Origin: Fodinibius halophilus
GTDB taxonomy: Bacteria; Bacteroidota; Rhodothermia; Balneolales; Balneolaceae
DNA length: 64,000 bases
Direction of reading: 5' to 3'
Assembly: GCF_011059105.1 (NCBI RefSeq)
Contig: NZ_JAALLS010000007.1
Coordinates: 62,001 to 126,000, forward strand
A program made the position numbers and the translations under genes. Shown here one piece after another: positions 62,980 to 64,000 of this stretch. The notes under the pieces were generated by a model. The model was not told the DNA's origin. It saw only the letters and a list, made by a program, of their open reading frames with translations, and did not search any database. Numbering within the stretch: position 1 is the first letter of the stretch; each line of letters opens with the position of its first letter.

Positions 62980-64000
62980 ATGAAGAAACGAATCACATTA
63001 TTTCTTTTTGCACTCCTTCTCGGGGTATCAATGAGCAGCTATTCGCAAATAGCTGTACAAGCAGATACCATTTATACCATGGAAGGCAACAAAATTGTCA
63101 ATGGTATAGTACTGGTACAAGGAGATAAAATTGAGGCTGTCGGCTCTGCTTCAGAGATCGAAATACCCTCTGGTTATGATACCCATAAAACCTCCGTTGT
63201 TACTCCCGGTCTTATTGATGCACACACTGTAGTGGGCCTGGCAGGAATCTATAATCAAGACAGCGACCAGGACCAGCTCGAAACCTCTTCGGCCATACAG
63301 CCCCATCTTCGTGCTTATGATGCCTACAATGCACGTGAAGAACTCGTAGACTTTGTACTCAACAAAGGAGTTACAACTGTACACACCGGTCACGGCCCCG
63401 GAGCGTTAGCCAGTGGACAAACGATGATAGTGAAAACTCCCTATAATACAGTTGAAAAAGGAGTTTTGGATTCTGAAACCACCGTTGCCTTTACTCTTGG
63501 GTCAACTGTGGGGCGATATTTTGATAAACCCGGAACACGTGCCAAAGGAGTAGCCATGCTTCGTCAGCAATTTATAAAAGCACAGGAATATCTTGAAAAA
63601 CAAAAGTCTGGCGAAAAGCCCAATAAAGATCTCAAAATGGAGGCACTGGCAGATGTACTAAACGGCGACCTAACAGCTATGATTACCGCCCATCGTGCCA
63701 ATGATATCATGACAGCCCTACGCCTAAAAGAGGAGTTTGGCTTCGACATGATTCTTGATGGTGCGGCCGAAGCATACCTGGTACTCGATGAAATTAAAGA
63801 AGCCGGTGTTCCTGTATTCATCCATCCTACTATGACTCGCACCTATGGTGATGCCAAAAATGCCAGTTTTACTACTGCTTCTAAACTGGCAGAAGCAGGC
63901 ATTTCCTTTGCTTTCCAAAGTGGATTTGAAAGTTATGTACCTAAAACGCGCATTATTCTTTACGAAGCAGCCATTGCAGCAGCTTACGGACTCGATCGGG
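62980..64000 (+). CDS. Secreted amidohydrolase family protein, cut by window end
   Basis: The ATG at 62980 starts a frame that stays open for 340 codons to the window end. The signal peptide ends near SYSQI (residue 23). The fold follows the upstream gene (ALASGQTM..., 'AHRANDIMTALRLKEEFGF'). The expected HxH metal site reads LIDAHTVVGL: the second His is absent. It may be a non-catalytic or altered partner of the upstream enzyme. C-terminal part not seen. Confidence 0.88.
   Translation, partial: MKKRITLFLFALLLGVSMSSYSQIAVQADTIYTMEGNKIVNGIVLVQGDKIEAVGSASEIEIPSGYDTHKTSVVTPGLIDAHTVVGLAGIYNQDSDQDQLETSSAIQPHLRAYDAYNAREELVDFVLNKGVTTVHTGHGPGALASGQTMIVKTPYNTVEKGVLDSETTVAFTLGSTVGRYFDKPGTRAKGVAMLRQQFIKAQEYLEKQKSGEKPNKDLKMEALADVLNGDLTAMITAHRANDIMTALRLKEEFGFDMILDGAAEAYLVLDEIKEAGVPVFIHPTMTRTYGDAKNASFTTASKLAEAGISFAFQSGFESYVPKTRIILYEAAIAAAYGLDR

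Noticed and set aside
1-64000. tRNA, rRNA or CRISPR features
   Set aside because: No cloverleaf-like, rRNA-like or regularly spaced repeats of CRISPR type were found by eye; a dedicated search could still find a divergent one.

Overview
The window is a chromosomal segment (estimated from base composition as about 40-45% GC) from a Gram-negative bacterium of the Bacteroidota/Balneolota-Rhodothermota group. Signs of this are TonB-dependent and TolC outer-membrane proteins, a bacillithiol gene (bshB1), a carotenoid gene (lycopene cyclase), 6-bladed beta-propeller and DUF4221-like lipoproteins, an NVEALA-like peptide precursor and HU proteins with extra domains. Balneolaceae is my best guess, by inference only. 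I saw no tRNA, rRNA or CRISPR array.

Layout. 0-10 kb holds a cut-off response regulator, an esterase, bioB, an SMP-30 protein, small lipoprotein and membrane genes, a beta-lactamase-fold hydrolase, tspO-crtY, an AI-2E family permease and a PIG-L deacetylase. From 10.3 to 22.0 kb every gene lies on the minus strand. A MacAB-TolC type export system is split, with two permeases at one end and TolC, adaptor and ATPase at the other. Between them lie a glycosyltransferase, a peptide cassette (LuxR-type HTH, secreted NVEALA-like peptide, 6-bladed propeller, CxxC thioredoxin-like protein, signal peptidase I) and a YqjD/YqjE-like trio. 22-29 kb is largely housekeeping (bshB1, inositol monophosphatase, dnaG, sucD, a flavin disulfide oxidoreductase). 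29.2-32.5 kb is a probable metal-uptake locus: two His/Cys small proteins and a TonB receptor. 32.8-36.3 kb is a second peptide cassette built like the first (Cys-rich secreted peptide, DUF4221-like lipoprotein, CPGC thioredoxin-like lipoprotein, 6-bladed propeller, AraC-type regulator).

36-55 kb is more mosaic. It holds a DKNYY repeat protein, ogt, an amidohydrolase, a PepSY protein, a [2Fe-2S] protein, an IS3-family element with a nonsense mutation in orfA, diverged dispersed repeats, a two-copy hairpin element, an M14 peptidase, an AsmA-like protein, a PLP ammonia-lyase, an amino-acid oxidase-like protein, a ZIP permease with a ribbon-helix-helix/zinc-ribbon regulator, and an S15/CocE hydrolase. 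55-64 kb holds aconitase, an HU gene overlapping a second HU gene that is fused to a transmembrane segment and a LysM domain, a Dabb protein, a class-I glutamine amidotransferase overlapping an amidoligase gene, and two secreted amidohydrolases, the last cut by the window end.

The observations most likely to be new are: the two parallel secreted-peptide cassettes, each with a hairpin after the peptide gene; the HU-TM-LysM protein, which could tie DNA to the cell wall; and the two candidate metal loci.
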